Positions 50,322 to 61,700 of a stretch of 64,000 nucleotides of DNA are shown here, one piece after another. The position numbers and the translations under genes are program-made. The stretch lies in assembly GCA_028554795.2 (NCBI GenBank), contig CM068839.1, positions 90,368,182-90,432,181 on the forward strand. Reading direction: 5' to 3'. Each line of letters begins with the position of its first letter. Position 1 is the first letter of the stretch. A model generated the notes under the pieces. That model was not told the origin of the DNA. It did not search any database and saw only the letters and a program-made list of their open reading frames with translations. The stretch comes from Sinohyriopsis cumingii (lineage: Eukaryota; Mollusca; Bivalvia; Unionida; Unionidae).

Positions 50322-50888
50322 GATCACAGACACAAAGTCGTACCAAAATGTCAACCTGAAATACAGACAATCTTTGCTTTATATAAAAATGCAACTTTGC
50401 GTAGTTATTTTAACTTCAACTACAACAAGAGCTATATAGAGTGGGGTTTTGTTTCCTAACGAAAACAAGGAAGAATAACTAACTCTGTATCTTTTAATTT
50501 ACGTCAAATCATGGACTTCTTCGATGAAATTAATCAAGAACATAAAGCACAACTAGCGTGGCTACGAAAGAGTTTCCCCGATCACTACAGCGTCGGCAGG
50601 AAAATGGAAATATTAAATCAACTTGCATACGACATGGTATATATCAACTCGCGAGCAATTCGAGCAATAATCGATTGCACCGACGATGACAAACAAAAGT
50701 TTTTAGATGAATTCAAGATAACAGAAGATGATCTCGTAAATGTTAAACTTCCAGGGTGTAAAGTAGCCGAGCTAAAAAATTCCGTCATCGATGAAACACT
50801 ATCGCATCCATTTATGTTTCGATACAACGATGACTTAAGTGTAATTATGGAAATCGTACGACCATTTGAAAACGACGATAATGAATAA
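50284..50888 (+). pseudogene. Capsid-associated protein X (paralogue of Y)
   Basis: The ATG at 50284 opens MTAPTAVGFIDPEITDTKSY; the frame shifts near 50385 and again before 50511, where MDFFDEINQEHKAQ runs to a stop at 50888. Segments match the middle and C-terminal parts of the next gene in the same order, so X and Y are adjacent paralogues. I do not know the fold. Context in a structural cluster, and a C-terminal LTDQSG-type motif in Y, suggest a penton-like or cement protein. Confidence 0.5.
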
Positions 50889-52217
50889 CAATGGCAGAGT
50901 TACTTCAGCAGATGCCGCAAATACAACCCCCGCGAAAACCACGATGATAACAATAGGCTCAACCAAGCCTGAATTCAGTATCAATTTTCCAACTGCGATT
51001 CCGGTAAGCGAGATCGCGTTAGGACAGTTGCGAGTATATCACAGCTGGCAAAATATTTGATAAAAATCATTTGGTGGTTTACCAGCAAATACTTCGTTTG
51101 TGTTTGCAAAAAAAACGACCCGATGGTACACTCGACTGGAATGTTGTTGGAATACCATCCGGATGCTATCAAGTCGAAGAAATCAATGAGGAATTACAAC
51201 GTCGAATAAAACATATCACTGGGAAAGAATCCAAAATAGCAGTAACAGCTCACGAACCAACGCTGTCTTTTGCAATCGAGATAAACTCTCCCGACTACGC
51301 CGTGGATATATACCAGAGTTCGATCAGAACAGTGCTAGGATGGCCTGAAATTCCACCATCGATACTACCGCATCCATCTGAACCGAAAAAATCTGATTAT
51401 ACCACGGACAAGCAATCATACCACGAAATTACCCTATCATACAAACAAAATCTGCTTGATTTAAAAAATGCAACGTTAATTAGCAGGTTTAGCTTTTCTA
51501 GCAAGGACCATGTAAACTGGTATTTTATTTATGAACAAGATCCCAGAGGAAGAACTGCAAGCAGACCTATTCACCTGGATCAAATTATTGAATATTTTAA
51601 AATCATTGATCAAGAACATAAAACACAAGTAGAGCGACTACGGCAAAGTTTCCAAGAACATCTTTTTGAAATGACAAGTTCGAAATCATTAAACAAATAG
51701 AAATATTAAATCAGCTTGCATCCGACATGGAATATATTAACCAGTGATTAATTCAGGCAATAATTGATTACACTGACGATATAAATAGATATAAGCAGCA
51801 ATTTTTAACTGCATACTCGTTAACAGAAGTTACGCTGCCAAATTATAAATTTTCCGGGTATAAAGCAACCGAGTTAAGAAAATCAGTCAACGATGTAATC
51901 GATGATTACTTTTCTGATATACTTACACGGTACAAAGAAACACTACCACCGGCAACTATTCTCTGGCACAACAATGATCCACAAGGACAAGGACGACATG
52001 TATCTCCGGAAATCGTAAATGTTTGTTATCAAGAATAAATTTCAGACTAACAGACCAATCCGGCCACTTGCTGGATTTAAGGGAAGGGACTGCAAATATT
52101 AATTTATATGTAAAATCCAGAGGATTTCCAATCTTCATATCTACGATTTTCATCGTAAAAAACGAAATCCCCTCCCCCGTAGATAAAATCAAGCATAAAG
52201 TCAACGAAGCGGGTTGA
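50881..52217 (+). pseudogene. Capsid-associated protein Y (penton-like?)
   Basis: The ATG at 50881 overlaps the end of X by 8 nt. The N-terminus reads MNNNGRVTSADAANTT, then ALGQLRVYHSWQNI; the frame changes near 51058 and continues with DGTLDWNVVGIPSGCYQVEE, INEELQRRI and VDIYQSSIRTVLGWP. The region from about 51376 on is paralogous to X. The C-terminal end (52020-52217) has SRINFRLTDQSGHLLDLREG, also present at 63476-64000. This SWxN ... G-Y ... I ... LG layout and the terminal DQ-G-LDL motif recur in uncharacterised Maverick capsid-associated proteins. Several frame breaks and a deletion near 52015; inactive. Confidence 0.5.
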
Positions 52218-52277
52218 CAAATACTCTTCAGATTTCGCAAGAAATTTATTTTTCACTGAAAATCAGGTTGATTTCTC

Positions 52278-52385
52278 AATTCTGAAGTGGTAATAGGTAG
52301 TCAAAATGGTGCAAATGGTCGGATTTGTTAATTCTGAAAGGATAATAGGTAATCAAAATCATGTAAATCGTCGTACTTCACACAA
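52278..52385. repeat. 54-bp tandem doublet
   Basis: Two copies of an AATTCTGAA(G/A)..GATAATAGGTA(G/A)TCAAAAT unit directly after the structural gene cluster. Confidence 0.7.
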
Positions 52386-53084
52386 AAAATATATAATTTT
52401 TTATACTGATAATAGCACCAAAAAAAATATTCTCCGTCCTTGTTGACTGACATACTACTTTCACTTTCATTTCCACGTCCTTGATTTGATCAAGGCGTCT
52501 AACTTTCGTTTTCGATCGTTTAACGATCTGACATAATTTTCCTTTGTTGCCTCACAGGAGTATTAATTATCTTATTTGCTTCATATTCACGAGATAATTC
52601 TGATCTAACTTTTTCGATTGCACGAGAGACTGACAAATTCTTTTATCCGCGTTTCTTCTACTGTGGCTAGTGATTGACACATAGCCGTCTGAATCTTATT
52701 TTTATAAATCTATCTTGAGATGGTAAAATATATCTTCTCTCGTCTTTAGCTTATTGCAACGTTTCAAAATCAGAAATAATTTTTTATACCGTCGTGTTCT
52801 AATTTTTAATAGCAAAAATTACATCATTGATATTTTCGTAATTAATTATATATACCGAATATCATATATTTAAAAGAAAAATTGTGTAGACCAAAAATAA
52901 ACAGTAGCATGATGAGCGGTTATCATTCATAAAGTATTTCTTCATTGGCCTGTGTGTCTTTCATAGGGTCACTTTTGTCTTTGTTTGAAACTTTTGTATT
53001 TGTTTGAGACTTTTATCGGCACCAAATGTCCGTTTCTTTTGGCCATATTCTTTCTGAATGTTTTCTCTTTGGAATACCCAAGTG
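52386..53084. other. No gene seen between the two blocks of the left element
   Basis: AT-rich sequence with no viral motif. Judged from the right element, this is where the zinc, NUMOD-HNH and small-ORF genes should lie; they are missing. Confidence 0.5.
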
Positions 53085-53335
53085 ATTTAGAGCTTTTGCT
53101 GTTTATTTTGCGAGCGAAATTCATTCGTGTACACCCCACCTCCTTGATCAAACCCGGGGTAGTGCAAAACGCACTCACTAAGTATTTGACGTGGTGAGAG
53201 ATGTACACGGGCTTGCTGGCGCCCCCACTATACAGAAAAACCCTATTAATCTGTACCGTCGACAATATGCCTGTTACGAGATTCGAACCACTGACCCCCA
53301 GAACGAGAATCAGCCACGCTACCACTGCGCCATGT
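53085..53335 (-). mobile_element. tRNA-derived SINE of a third family
   Basis: The minus strand has an A-box-like TGGCGCAGTGGTAGCGTGGC, a B-box GTGGTTCGAATCTCG, and a body through CGTCAAATACTTAGTGAGTG. It lies inside the left element, so it inserted after the virus or replaced lost genes. Confidence 0.6.
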
Positions 53336-53503
53336 TAAAATCTACTGGTATATGATTTAAAAATTAGTATGTAGTTACCCCATGAGATGTGTAATACAGA
53401 CAGTACTGAGTAAAATCACTAATTTCTCCACTGATAAAATAACATTAGTCCATACCTCCGACTGTTTCATCAAATAACCGAAAAAATACACTGTATATTT
53501 CTG

Positions 53504-55292
53504 CAACGGATCTAAAATTAGCTCACTGTTGTGCAAAGGATCTCGGTAGAAAAATAATTGGTAAATTTACTCAGGGTGGTACATATGATCATAAACGGCA
53601 TCACGTACGATTAATTCCCGATGATGTTGAATTAGATTTTATAATTGCTGATGCCGCTGCGAGAAATATATTTTGTAACCTGAGAAACTATTACTTATCT
53701 GACGGGAAACAGTTAGGCACAATTTTTAGTTACATTAATGGAGAATCTCCTCAGTATACTCATTTAAGATCTTCAATGCTTGCTTATTGTCTATAAATTT
53801 ATTATCGATGATAAATAGATTTCCTGACACCGCGGTCAGAGTTGCTACAGATTTATTTTACTTGAATAAAAAATATTCAAAATTATTGGCTCGGTTTACA
53901 AGCACTAATGAATCATGGGGTTCGTGGAGAAAAAAAAAGGATAAGTTGCATAATTATTGTGAATCCGCGGATGTTGCTGTTAAAGATAGTTATCGCAGCA
54001 ATCAGATATCAGAATTATCGTCTGTGCCGTCTGTGTATGATCCAGTATCCAGACACAAAACCGTTTATTTGAACGGGCAGGGGGGTTCTGGTAAGATCGA
54101 ATTATTTCGACAGAAACGCGATGATATGATTGTGCTTACACCAACACACAGACTCATCAGGGAGATGAAACAACGAGGAGTCAATTCTTGTACTTATCAT
54201 AGTTTTTTCAAATACAGCGGTGGCACATGGACTCCCGATCGAATGGGAGAGAAATATATTCCAAAGATCATCATTTGGGATGAAGTGTGCATAGTATTGT
54301 TGGAAATATTAAAAACATTTCTTGATTGTTTGTTATTGAAATATACAGCTGTGATAATGTGCGGCGATCACGGTCAACCACCTCCGTTTGTTGGACCATC
54401 TCCACACGATTGGTTGAAGAATTTTGTAGATTACGTTGAAGAAATAACTGATGATCATAGATCTCTTGATGCAGAATTAAGAGAATTAAAATAATTAATC
54501 AGGTTACAACTGAATAAAATTCAATGTGAAATAGCGCGTAAAATAATTTCAGAATTTTTCCTTGAATGACTTTTGGGATACGTGGAGACCAAACGATTTG
54601 ATAATGGCAAGTAGAAAAATAGTCAGAGACACATTTCAACAGCGGTTATTTCAATTACACAAGGAAAAATTCTCAGCGTTACCAGTACCATTGTGTTATA
54701 GACCAACTGATACACGGCGACAGAATATCGACGTTGACATACCGGGACAAACCGAGAAACAAAAGCTGGTGTTGAATGATATCATTTTAGTTGATGTCAG
54801 TTTTGTAGAGAATGCGCCACACGCTGACAAATCCCCGTAGACGCTAGGATACGCGATGACAATTCACTCATCTCAAGGATTAACTGTTACTGATGCAGCT
54901 GTTTGGATCGTTGATGATCGTATCGAATCGTCAAATTTAGTTTATCTCGCAGTGTCTAGAGTCAGAAGAATATCTCAGCTGCGGTGAATCGTCATGGACG
55001 AGGAAGTGATTAATGATGATATTGACAAGGATATAATAAGAAAAAAAATAGCTAGTTATAAACAAAGTGACAAAAAATGCGCGAATTTGATCTCGACGTT
55101 GAATTTATCATAGCCCTAGAGCAGCAGCAGAATAATCACTGTGCGAGCTGTAATTGTATAATGTTATGGCAGTACTCGAGTAATAATCAAAGACAATTTA
55201 CAGTGGACAGAAAATATAACAGCCGCGGTCATACACGAGAAAATACGATGTTGACCTGTCTTGAGTGTAATCGACGTCGGGGTGTTAGATAA
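53504..55292 (+). pseudogene. DNA polymerase B/SF1 helicase/HNH gene, left element
   Basis: The first frame (to about 53795) has AKDLGRKIIGKFTQGG, a motif-B-like region, and LRSSMLAY. A frameshift leads to 53787-54494, one open frame that contains polymerase motif C (VRVATDLFY; Ser changed to Leu), an 85-residue linker, and a helicase P-loop GQGGSGK that has lost the following Thr-Thr. It also has IIWDEV (Walker B) and MCGDHGQPP (motif III). Later frames (54562-54840 and beyond) hold IHSSQG and AVSRVR motifs. A C-terminal frame (55077-55292) has HCASCNC ... FTVDRK ... GHTRENTMLTCLECNRR, an HNH with four Cys. Polymerase N-terminus missing; several stops. Overlaps the integrase 3' end by 8 nt. 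Confidence 0.8.
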
Positions 55293-56176
55293 GTGATCGT
55301 GGTGGTAATTGTGTGTCTTCGGGAATTACTTGTAATTGTTCACGTGTAAATCCACGTTGAGGAACGGTTGAATCCAGTCTGTAGATTGCGGGTCTACCCG
55401 AAGATCTTACTATGTTAAATATCTTGTTTGTCGTGATGCTCCAAATAGGATAAGTCGCTCTTTTCTTACCACCTTCAAGTTCACCGGGCTCATATAAATA
55501 TCTTACAGTCTTATTGCCCAGCAATTACTCTAGAGTAACCTCATTATTTAACGCGGTTATCACATTTGGTAATCTTGCAACCCATTCGCGAGATCTCTTG
55601 TCCTGAATGAATTCCTTCGCGTATTGATATTCAAATAACCGCTCAGCAAGTGTTCGATTAAATCGTTCAACAACTGCCTGATCACGGTGAATTGCAGTAT
55701 GTCCTCGTCTGATGTTGACGTTATGTTGCTTCATAAGCGATGATACTGCACCCTGAAATTCTTTGCCAAGATCATCTTGCAACAGCTGTGGCCATCGTAG
55801 ACCAAAACGTTGATAAATTCGTTTAAACGCAGAAGCTATTTTAGTTGATGTCTTTGTTGATAACGGCTCCGCTTCTTTATATCTACTTGCAACATCAACG
55901 ACAGTTAACGCGTATTTATATGTTATTTGATGTCTACCAATTTTAATAGTATCATGTGGTAAAAATAATGTATAGCTTGATGAACTTCATTAGAAACACT
56001 GACATCAAAATGTGCAAAGCGAATTTGTCTAGGTGGTGGTAGATAAATTTGTCATATTGCCTGTTTGGATAACTTATTTGAGCAGTAACACGTGTAACCT
56101 TTGCTGCTTCGGCGAGTTTACTAATCGCTGCGCTACCCTTCCAGTATCCTCTTGGGGAATAATAAATCGATTCCAT
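55285..56176 (-). pseudogene. Polinton integrase, left element
   Basis: Starting at 56176 (MESIYYSPRGYWKG) with two or more frame breaks in the N-terminal third, it has the first Asp region in a shifted frame. The later part 55782-55525 has KEFQGAVSS, HTAIHRDQAVVERFNRTL (catalytic Glu) and AERLFEYQYA. The C-terminal SH3/chromo-like module RYLYEPGELEGGKKRATYP ends at 55285. A retrovirus-type DDE integrase inserts Maverick DNA. It lies 9 bp downstream of the PLA2 relic, the same order as the right element but inverted. Confidence 0.8.
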
Positions 56177-56182
56177 TTATAA

Positions 56183-56374
56183 TTAATTACCAGCACCTAG
56201 CGCTAATTTACCTTTCATTGCGGATCTTACTAACCATTTAGCCAAGAATTCCTTGAAAGATTTATTCGGTATGGAATTTAGCGCGTGAATTAATTTCACA
56301 TCTGTGATATGCCTATGCTGCAGATCTTTACTTTTATAAGCTACATCATGAGCATGACACATTTATCAATAGCG
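56183..56374 (-). pseudogene. PLA2 C-terminal fragment, left element
   Basis: Only the last 60 or so codons survive: the HAHDVAYK catalytic segment in a frame disturbed by a base gain, then LIHALNSIPNKSFKEFL and the end GKLALGAGN. The sequence stops matching at about 56374, which marks the breakpoint of the left element. Confidence 0.75.
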
Positions 56375-56487
56375 TAGCAGCAGATAGGGCGAACAGACCA
56401 GATCGTTTTTCCATAAAAAAAGCTCTACAGAAAACTTTGTTCGCAGAAAGGATGAAATTCAAAATAAAACGCTTCTACGATGATTAA
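56363..56487 (+). other. Orphan coding fragment at the head-to-head junction
   Basis: A plus-strand frame reads RPDRFSIKKALQKTLFAERM and ends KRFYDD before a stop at 56487. The composition looks coding, but I do not recognise it and no start is visible. It lies between the two elements and could be the tail of a lost viral gene. Confidence 0.3.
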
Positions 56488-56556
56488 AAATCACCAAACA
56501 ATCCGCTATAACTACCGGGTATTTGTGTAATTGTTATCGTGGTAGTAACATATTTT

Positions 56557-57222
56557 TTATCCGAATATTTTGTTAAGACCAACTCGATATCGTGTTCGAA
56601 GATTATGTAAATTTACGGTTACAAATCCGTGCGGTGTTGCCTGAGCACGACTAAAGAAATTTCTAAATTTATTAATATCCATATCTCCGCTGCACCAGGT
56701 ACAATGAAAATTTCTTAGTGTATGCGTATCCACACCGTTAAAAACAGCTAAAATATTACAATTATCCCTGATTACTTTTGGTATGTGTGTATATCTTTGA
56801 GGTACATAAACAACATCAGTATTTTTATGTCGACCACGAGAAAATATTCTTGCGGGATTCGCTTGTTTGTACAACATTACGTCATCATAAACAACTAAAT
56901 TGTTAATTGATCCATCTAAATCATCGACCGATGGTGCTTCTTCGATATCAGTGATAAAATCAATAATATTTTCATTATTATTTAACAACGATGCGTTTTC
57001 GCTAAAATCTTTCAGTACCTGTTAACATTGTTGATCATCAACGGATGGTGCAATCAAATACAACTTAACCCATTTCAACCATCTCATTATCAAATTTAAC
57101 AACAACTGAGTTTTACCCAACCCAGATGGACCAATTATTATCATTCTAATAGAATTTGGTAACGCTGCGTAATGTTTAACAGATTCATGTTTTTTTGTGG
57201 CTGAAAAATCAATTACATTCAT
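56557..57222 (-). pseudogene. Polinton packaging ATPase, right element
   Basis: Starts MNVIDFSATKKHESVK at 57222 and has the P-loop GPSGLGKTQ (intact), SVDDQQC, then a single in-frame TAA at about 57019-57021 where the other copy has Tyr. It continues with a DLDGSINNLVVYDDVML Walker B and ends VGLNKIFG at 56557. All landmarks match the V1 copy at 28378-29044. FtsK/HerA-type ATPase packaging the genome is the established role of the family. One stop codon is the only visible lesion. Confidence 0.88.
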
Positions 57223-57236
57223 GGTATAATTATATT

Positions 57237-57774
57237 ATGGATTTATATTGTGTGAAATGTAAAACTCGTACACCAACAGAAAACCTAACCACGGTTGTTA
57301 CGCGCAACAATAGATCAGCTGCTACTGGTAAATGCACAAAATTTGGTACAAAGAAATTTATATTTACTTCATCTGGTCAAAAACCAACCAAAGTAAAAAC
57401 AACCAGAAAAAAAAAAAAAACTTGCGGAGGTGATATTACCGCAAAGTTAGCATCGGTGCCAGGATTATTTTGGTCTAAATATCGCGGAAACATCTTCCCG
57501 GATATAATTACTGTGGACCAGGAACACGATTAGATATTAGGCTCAATGATCAGGATCAACCAAATCCTGGTGAGGATCCAATAAATTTAATCGATCAGGC
57601 GTGTCTAGCTCATGATATTGCTTATCGAAGAAATGATTTACAACAACGACATATTGCGGATGTAAAATTAATTAATTCACTAAATTAAAAAATAAATCTA
57701 TCAAAGAAAGATTAGCTAGTTGGATAATTAATGCTGCAATGAAAAGCAAATTAGTTTTAGGTGCGGGTAATTAA
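57237..57774 (+). pseudogene. Zinc-ribbon/phospholipase A2, right element
   Basis: ATG at 57237, 14 bp from the divergent ATPase start. The N-terminus MDLYCVKCKTRTPT with a later Cys pair resembles DUF5679 zinc ribbons. A Lys-rich linker follows, then GGDITAKL and, after a frameshift near 57490, the PLA2 core with the calcium loop (YNYCGPGTRLD) and the catalytic pair LAHDIAY. A stop/frameshift near 57690 precedes the tail, which ends at 57774 with GAGN. Integrase starts 5 bp later, so both are likely one transcript. Calcium-dependent lipase for membrane breach is the family role. Confidence 0.8.
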
Positions 57775-57779
57775 ATATT

Positions 57780-58728
57780 ATGGAAGCAATTTATTATTCT
57801 CCGGTTGGATTTTGGCGAGGTAAACCAGCGATTAAAAAACTCGCTAATGCTGCTCGGGTAAAACCGTCAATAGCCGCTGCGTGGTTAGCTAAACAGGCCG
57901 TTTGGAAAATTTATTTGCCACCACCTAAACGAATTGAATACGCTCATTTTGATGTTAGTGTTCCTAATGAAGTTCAGCAGGCCGATATTATGTTTTTACC
58001 GCATGATACCGTTAATGACCTCACTTACAAGTACGTGTTAACGATAGTTAATATCGCAAGCAGATACAAAGAAGCTGAACCGTTAATAACTAAAACAGCT
58101 ACTGAAGTTGCTGACGTATTTAGAAGAATTTATCAGCGAGGACCGCTAACGTGGCCAAATTTACTTCAGGTTGATCCCGGAAGAGAGTTTCTTGGTGCGG
58201 TATCCTTTTTCATGAAACAAAATAATGGGAAAATAAGACGTGGAAAAGTTAATATTCATAACGACCAAGCAATTGTTGAACGATTCAATAAAACCCTTGC
58301 TGAACGATTATTTGGTTATCAGTACGCGAGAGAATTTATTCAGGATAAGGATCTCAAGAATGGGTCACAAGTTTGCCAAGTGTTATAGCAGCAATAAATA
58401 ATGAACCAACAGAGCAATATCAATGAAACCAGTAATCGCTATCACAAAAAAAAGTATACCGATAGCGAGAAGAGACTTCTCAACACGACCAGTATTAGGT
58501 GATATTATTGTACGGTATTTATATAAACCAGGTGAGGCTGAGGGTGGCAGAAAAAGAGCAACAGATCCTATTTCGAGTACAACACATAAAATATCTACCG
58601 TGACAAGATCTTCAGGTAGACCAGCAATTTATGTACTTGATTCACTTGCTCCTCAGCGCGGATTTACTCGCGAACAACTGCAAGTAATTCCTGCTGATAC
58701 TCAATTACCTCCTCAATCACTTAAGTAA
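57780..58728 (+). pseudogene. Polinton integrase, right element
   Basis: Frame 57780-58388 starts MEAIYYSPVGFWRGKPAI. It has QADIMFLPHD (first Asp), LLQVDPGREF (second Asp) and QAIVERFNKTLAERL (Glu, with about 34 residues between the last two), the DDE layout of retroviral-type integrases. A frameshift near 58350-58420 separates the C-terminal module (VRYLYKPGEAEGGRKRATDP, RGFTREQLQVIP) ending at 58728. All three catalytic residues remain. Its 3' end overlaps the polymerase gene tail-to-tail by about 16 nt. Confidence 0.88.
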
Positions 58729-61700
58729 TCAATTCCACGTCGGTTACATTCTAAACACGCCAAAGTAACGTTTTCTCGTGTATGACCGAGTTGGTTATTT
58801 TTTCTGTCGACGGTAAATTGTCTTGAATCATAATTTTTTATAATTCCACGTCATAATACAATTACAGCCGAACAGCGATTATTTTGTTGTTGTCGAAGCG
58901 ATATTATAAAATCTACATCCAGGTCAAACTCATAATTATTTTTTTTATCAAATTGTTTATAACTAAATAATTTTTTCTTTATCATGTAATCGTCATCGTC
59001 GCCGGTTACTGATCCATCTAAAACTATTCGTCCTAATTGAGATATTTTTCTAACCCTAGAAACAGCTAAATAAACTAAATTGGACCAGTCTATACGGTCA
59101 TCAACAATCCAAACACGAGTATCAGTTATAGTTAATCCCTGCGAAGAGTGAATTGTCATGGCATATCCTAGCGTCCACGGAGATTTTTCTGGGTTAATTG
59201 TTTCTTCAACGAAATTAATGTCAACGGTAACAATATCATTTAACACTAAATTTTGTTTTTCTTGTCCTGGTACATCAACGTCAGTATTTTGTCGTCGAGT
59301 ATCTGCTGGTCGATAACATAATGGTACCGGCAGCAACGGAAATTTTCCTTGATGTAACTGAAATAATTCCTGTTGGAGCGCATCACGAACAATTTTTATA
59401 CTAGCAACTATTAAATCATTTGGCGTCCACGTTAATAAAAAATCTTTCACTCGTGTTTCTGGTATTATTTCACGCATTATTCCGCACTGAGTTTTATTTG
59501 ACTGTAATCGAATTAATTTTTTTAATTCACTCAACCGCCCATCAAGAGAGCTGTAATCGGTATTAACTTCTTCATAATAATCAACAAAATTCTTTAACCG
59601 CTCATGAGGAGATTCCCCATCAATAGGTGATGGTTGACCGTGATCACTGCACATTATTACGGCAGTATTTTTCGTTGACAACCATTCAAGAAATACTTTT
59701 AATATATCAAATGAAACAGTACTAATCTCATCCCAAATAATAACTTTATTGATGTATTTATCGCCCATTCGTGAAGAATTCCACGTTCCACCGCTGTATT
59801 TGAAATAACTATGATACGTACACGAATTAACGCCACGTTGTTTCATTTCTCGTGATAATCAGTGCGTTGGCTTTAACACAGCAACATCAGAGTTTTTAAA
59901 TAATTCTATCATTCTTGTTGTTTTACCTGATCCACCTGACCCGTTCACGTAAACGATTTTATACCTCGCGACGGGATCATGCACAGAGGGTTCTGTTGAA
60001 ATTTCTAAAATACTATCAGAATAATATTTATCTTCCACGGCAACATCAGCTGGTATACAATAATTAAGGATAATTTCACTTTTATTCTCCACGCACCCCA
60101 TGAACCATCTCCGGTTAATTTCGTTAACGCCGATAAATGTTTTCTGTCAACGTAAAACGAATCAGTAGCCACTCTAACTGCGTCATAAGGAAATTTATTT
60201 ACCATCGAAAGTAAGTTTATACTCGTATACGCTAACATTGATGATCTTAAATGAGTATACCGTGGTGATTCTCCATCAATGTAACTGACAACGGTACCTA
60301 ATTTTGTTCCGTCGCTGATATAAATATTTTCTCGGTTACAAAATATACCTTTGTCTGCGGTATCAGCGATTATAAAATCTAATTCGGCTTCATCCATGAT
60401 TAATCTGCAGTAATGCCATTGATGATCATACGCGCCACCCTGAGTGAATTTACCAATTATTTTTCTACCTAAGTCCTTTGCGTCATCGTGTTCCGTTGGC
60501 AACCAAACTTCGGTTTCATTTTTATATGAAATAATTGATTCGCTAAACGTTAACATTGCAGAATCTAGCATGCATCGTAATAGCACTATTGGAGCCCATC
60601 TTTGTTCTGAAAAGTGTTTACCAAAACAAACATAACAAATTTTATGTAAATCATCAGCGAGTTTAAACGATACAACACGAGCAAATCCAGTCAAGGGAAA
60701 ATCCGGCAACGGACCATTAATTGCTACACGGGTCATTTCGCCTGTAGGATGACCAAATTGTGTAAAGTATTTAGCGCACTCACCTGATCCTAAAAACTTC
60801 CAGGATAACACGCAGTCGTGTCAAATGATACCATATCAACGCAATTATATTCGGTATTCCATAATCCGCCGTGACCGTATTCGATACAACTCGATTGTAC
60901 ATCTTTGAGAAATTCCCACCGCGTCGGTTTCCATAAGTTTTTTTTCCCTAGCAGCGTGAGCAACAACTGATGGAACAGTAAAACAATTAATTGATAATTG
61001 TCCAGGATTTGTTGAATACTTCTCCGCTAATTCTTTCATTGTTTCATGCAATGATTCACTCCTGTACACGTCGCCGTTAGGTCGCACAAACTGATCATAT
61101 TTTTCATCACTGGAAACTAACCAAACTGATACGGGATCGGATTTACTTATTTTATGAATAAAATAAAAAGTTTCTGCCGTAAAATTCTCTGCGGTAGAAT
61201 TCTCTACGGTATAATTTTTTGTAGCAGAATTTACCGGATAAACTTTAACAGTACGATCTCGGAGAAATATTGTTACCGCGCTAGTCCACGCATGAGAATT
61301 AGGATCAACAATTACAATAGGTGCCCCTTTAGATCTGTACGCAGATGAATATAAAATCTCCCCCGATAGCGTTTTTACCACCATGGGAAATTTTAACCTC
61401 GTTGATAACGCAGCAACATCATTAACCGATGCACCAGCAGCAAACGACTCCTCCCACGCATTTATTTTTTATCTTCGTAAATCTGTTAGTCTGTTTCCGC
61501 GTTTAGCTTTTGTAAAATGTTCTATTACTCGTTTGGCTACACAATTTATTTTCACCGACATTTTCATCAATGAGAGTTTATCAACACCTGGTTTGTCACG
61601 AAATTGACAAATTCCGTAAACCACCGCGGTAACAGGATACGCGCGAATATAGTTTATCAATGCCAGTTAGTAACCCTTGTTTAGATTTTCCACTTACTAC

